A DNA stretch of 13,743 bases from Syntrophaceae bacterium. GTDB lineage: Bacteria > Desulfobacterota > Syntrophorhabdia > Syntrophorhabdales > WCHB1-27. The translations under genes were made by a program, and so were the position numbers. The notes under the pieces were generated by a model. That model was given only the letters and a program-made list of their open reading frames with translations. It ran no database searches and was not told where the DNA came from. The stretch covers positions 1 to 13,743 of the forward strand of contig PLSJ01000060.1 of the NCBI GenBank assembly GCA_003165115.1, written 5' to 3'. Shown piece by piece: positions 13,543 to 13,743 of the stretch. Position 1 is the first letter of the stretch. Every line of letters begins with the position of its first letter.

Positions 13543-13743
13543 ACTTCCTCGGATCGGGAGAGCATCGAAAGCGCCAGGGTCGCGGCGGTCAACACGTCCT
13601 CATCGATGCTCTTCGTGAAAGGTCTTATGTGAGGGATCGCCCGCTTGTCGCGAAGCTCGGAAAGGGCCTTGAGACAGCCGATCTTAATCAGATTATTCTC
13701 AATGTTCAGCCCGCCGACAAAGATGGAGAAAAGGGAAGGGTCT
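13536..13743 (-). CDS. HEAT-repeat-like protein, C-terminal end only
   Basis: A reading frame enters from the right edge (first full codon at 13742) and gives 68 residues before a TGA at 13538-13536. The visible part has the helix-pair pattern of a HEAT or Armadillo-like repeat. NLIKIGCLKALSELRDKRAI is followed by an Asp/Glu turn and DVLTAATLALSML, with Leu/Ala spacing typical of such repeats. It overlaps cheR by 7 bases, so the two are probably cotranscribed and coupled. HEAT-repeat proteins serve as binding scaffolds; a partner in chemotaxis is inference from position. The start and the number of repeats are outside the window. Confidence 0.7.
   Translation of the reverse strand, partial: DPSLFSIFVGGLNIENNLIKIGCLKALSELRDKRAIPHIRPFTKSIDEDVLTAATLALSMLSRSEEVC

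Noticed and set aside
1..13743. Mobile elements, CRISPR arrays, tRNA or rRNA genes, defence genes
   Set aside because: I looked for terminal repeats, transposase motifs, regularly spaced repeats and structural RNA signatures and saw none. Gene content and strand are uniform.

Overview
The window is one uninterrupted flagellar and chemotaxis cluster. Every gene I can support lies on the minus strand, so the region reads from right to left. Genes for an L-ring lipoprotein (FlgH), a P-ring protein (FlgI) and a P-ring chaperone (FlgA) show a Gram-negative, motile bacterium. The flgF-G-A-H-I-J-M-N-K-L-csrA-fliW-flagellin order, the FliW/CsrA pair and the moderately high GC content suggest a deltaproteobacterial-type (Desulfobacterota or similar) genome. 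That placement is inference; no rRNA or other marker gene is present.

Layout in the direction of transcription. (1) 13743-10549: the tail of a HEAT-repeat-like protein, then cheR, a CheY-type receiver and cheA, all overlapping and probably one transcript. (2) 10499-9737: a sigma-28-type promoter, cheW, and a small uncharacterised gene whose likely start lies 12 bases after the cheW stop. (3) 9736-9523: a GC-rich, repeat-containing spacer ending in a sigma-54-like GG-N10-GC promoter directly against the flgF start. (4) 9522-5153: flgF, flgG, flgA, flgH, flgI and a short flgJ, encoding rod, rings and rod cap. (5) 5155-1091: a sigma-28-type promoter, then flgM, flgN, flgK, flgL, csrA and fliW, encoding the anti-sigma factor, junction proteins and their chaperone, and the post-transcriptional regulators. 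(6) 1063-1: another sigma-28-type promoter, a leader with four GGA motifs, and the flagellin gene, which runs off the left edge.

The genes fit a two-tier flagellar hierarchy. Rod and ring genes would be made first from the sigma-54-like promoter. FlgM would hold back sigma-28 until the hook-basal body can export it. The three sigma-28-type promoters, all with an exact 11-base spacer, would then switch on junction proteins, CheW and flagellin. CsrA and FliW, encoded immediately upstream of flagellin, would tune flagellin translation; the leader carries plausible CsrA sites, one of them on the ribosome binding site.

This is mostly a well-known kind of locus. I see no mobile element, CRISPR array, RNA gene or defence system. 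The less ordinary points are the promoter set, the flagellin leader, the possibly leaderless flgF, the repeat-bearing spacer, the small gene after cheW, and the HEAT-repeat gene joined to cheR.
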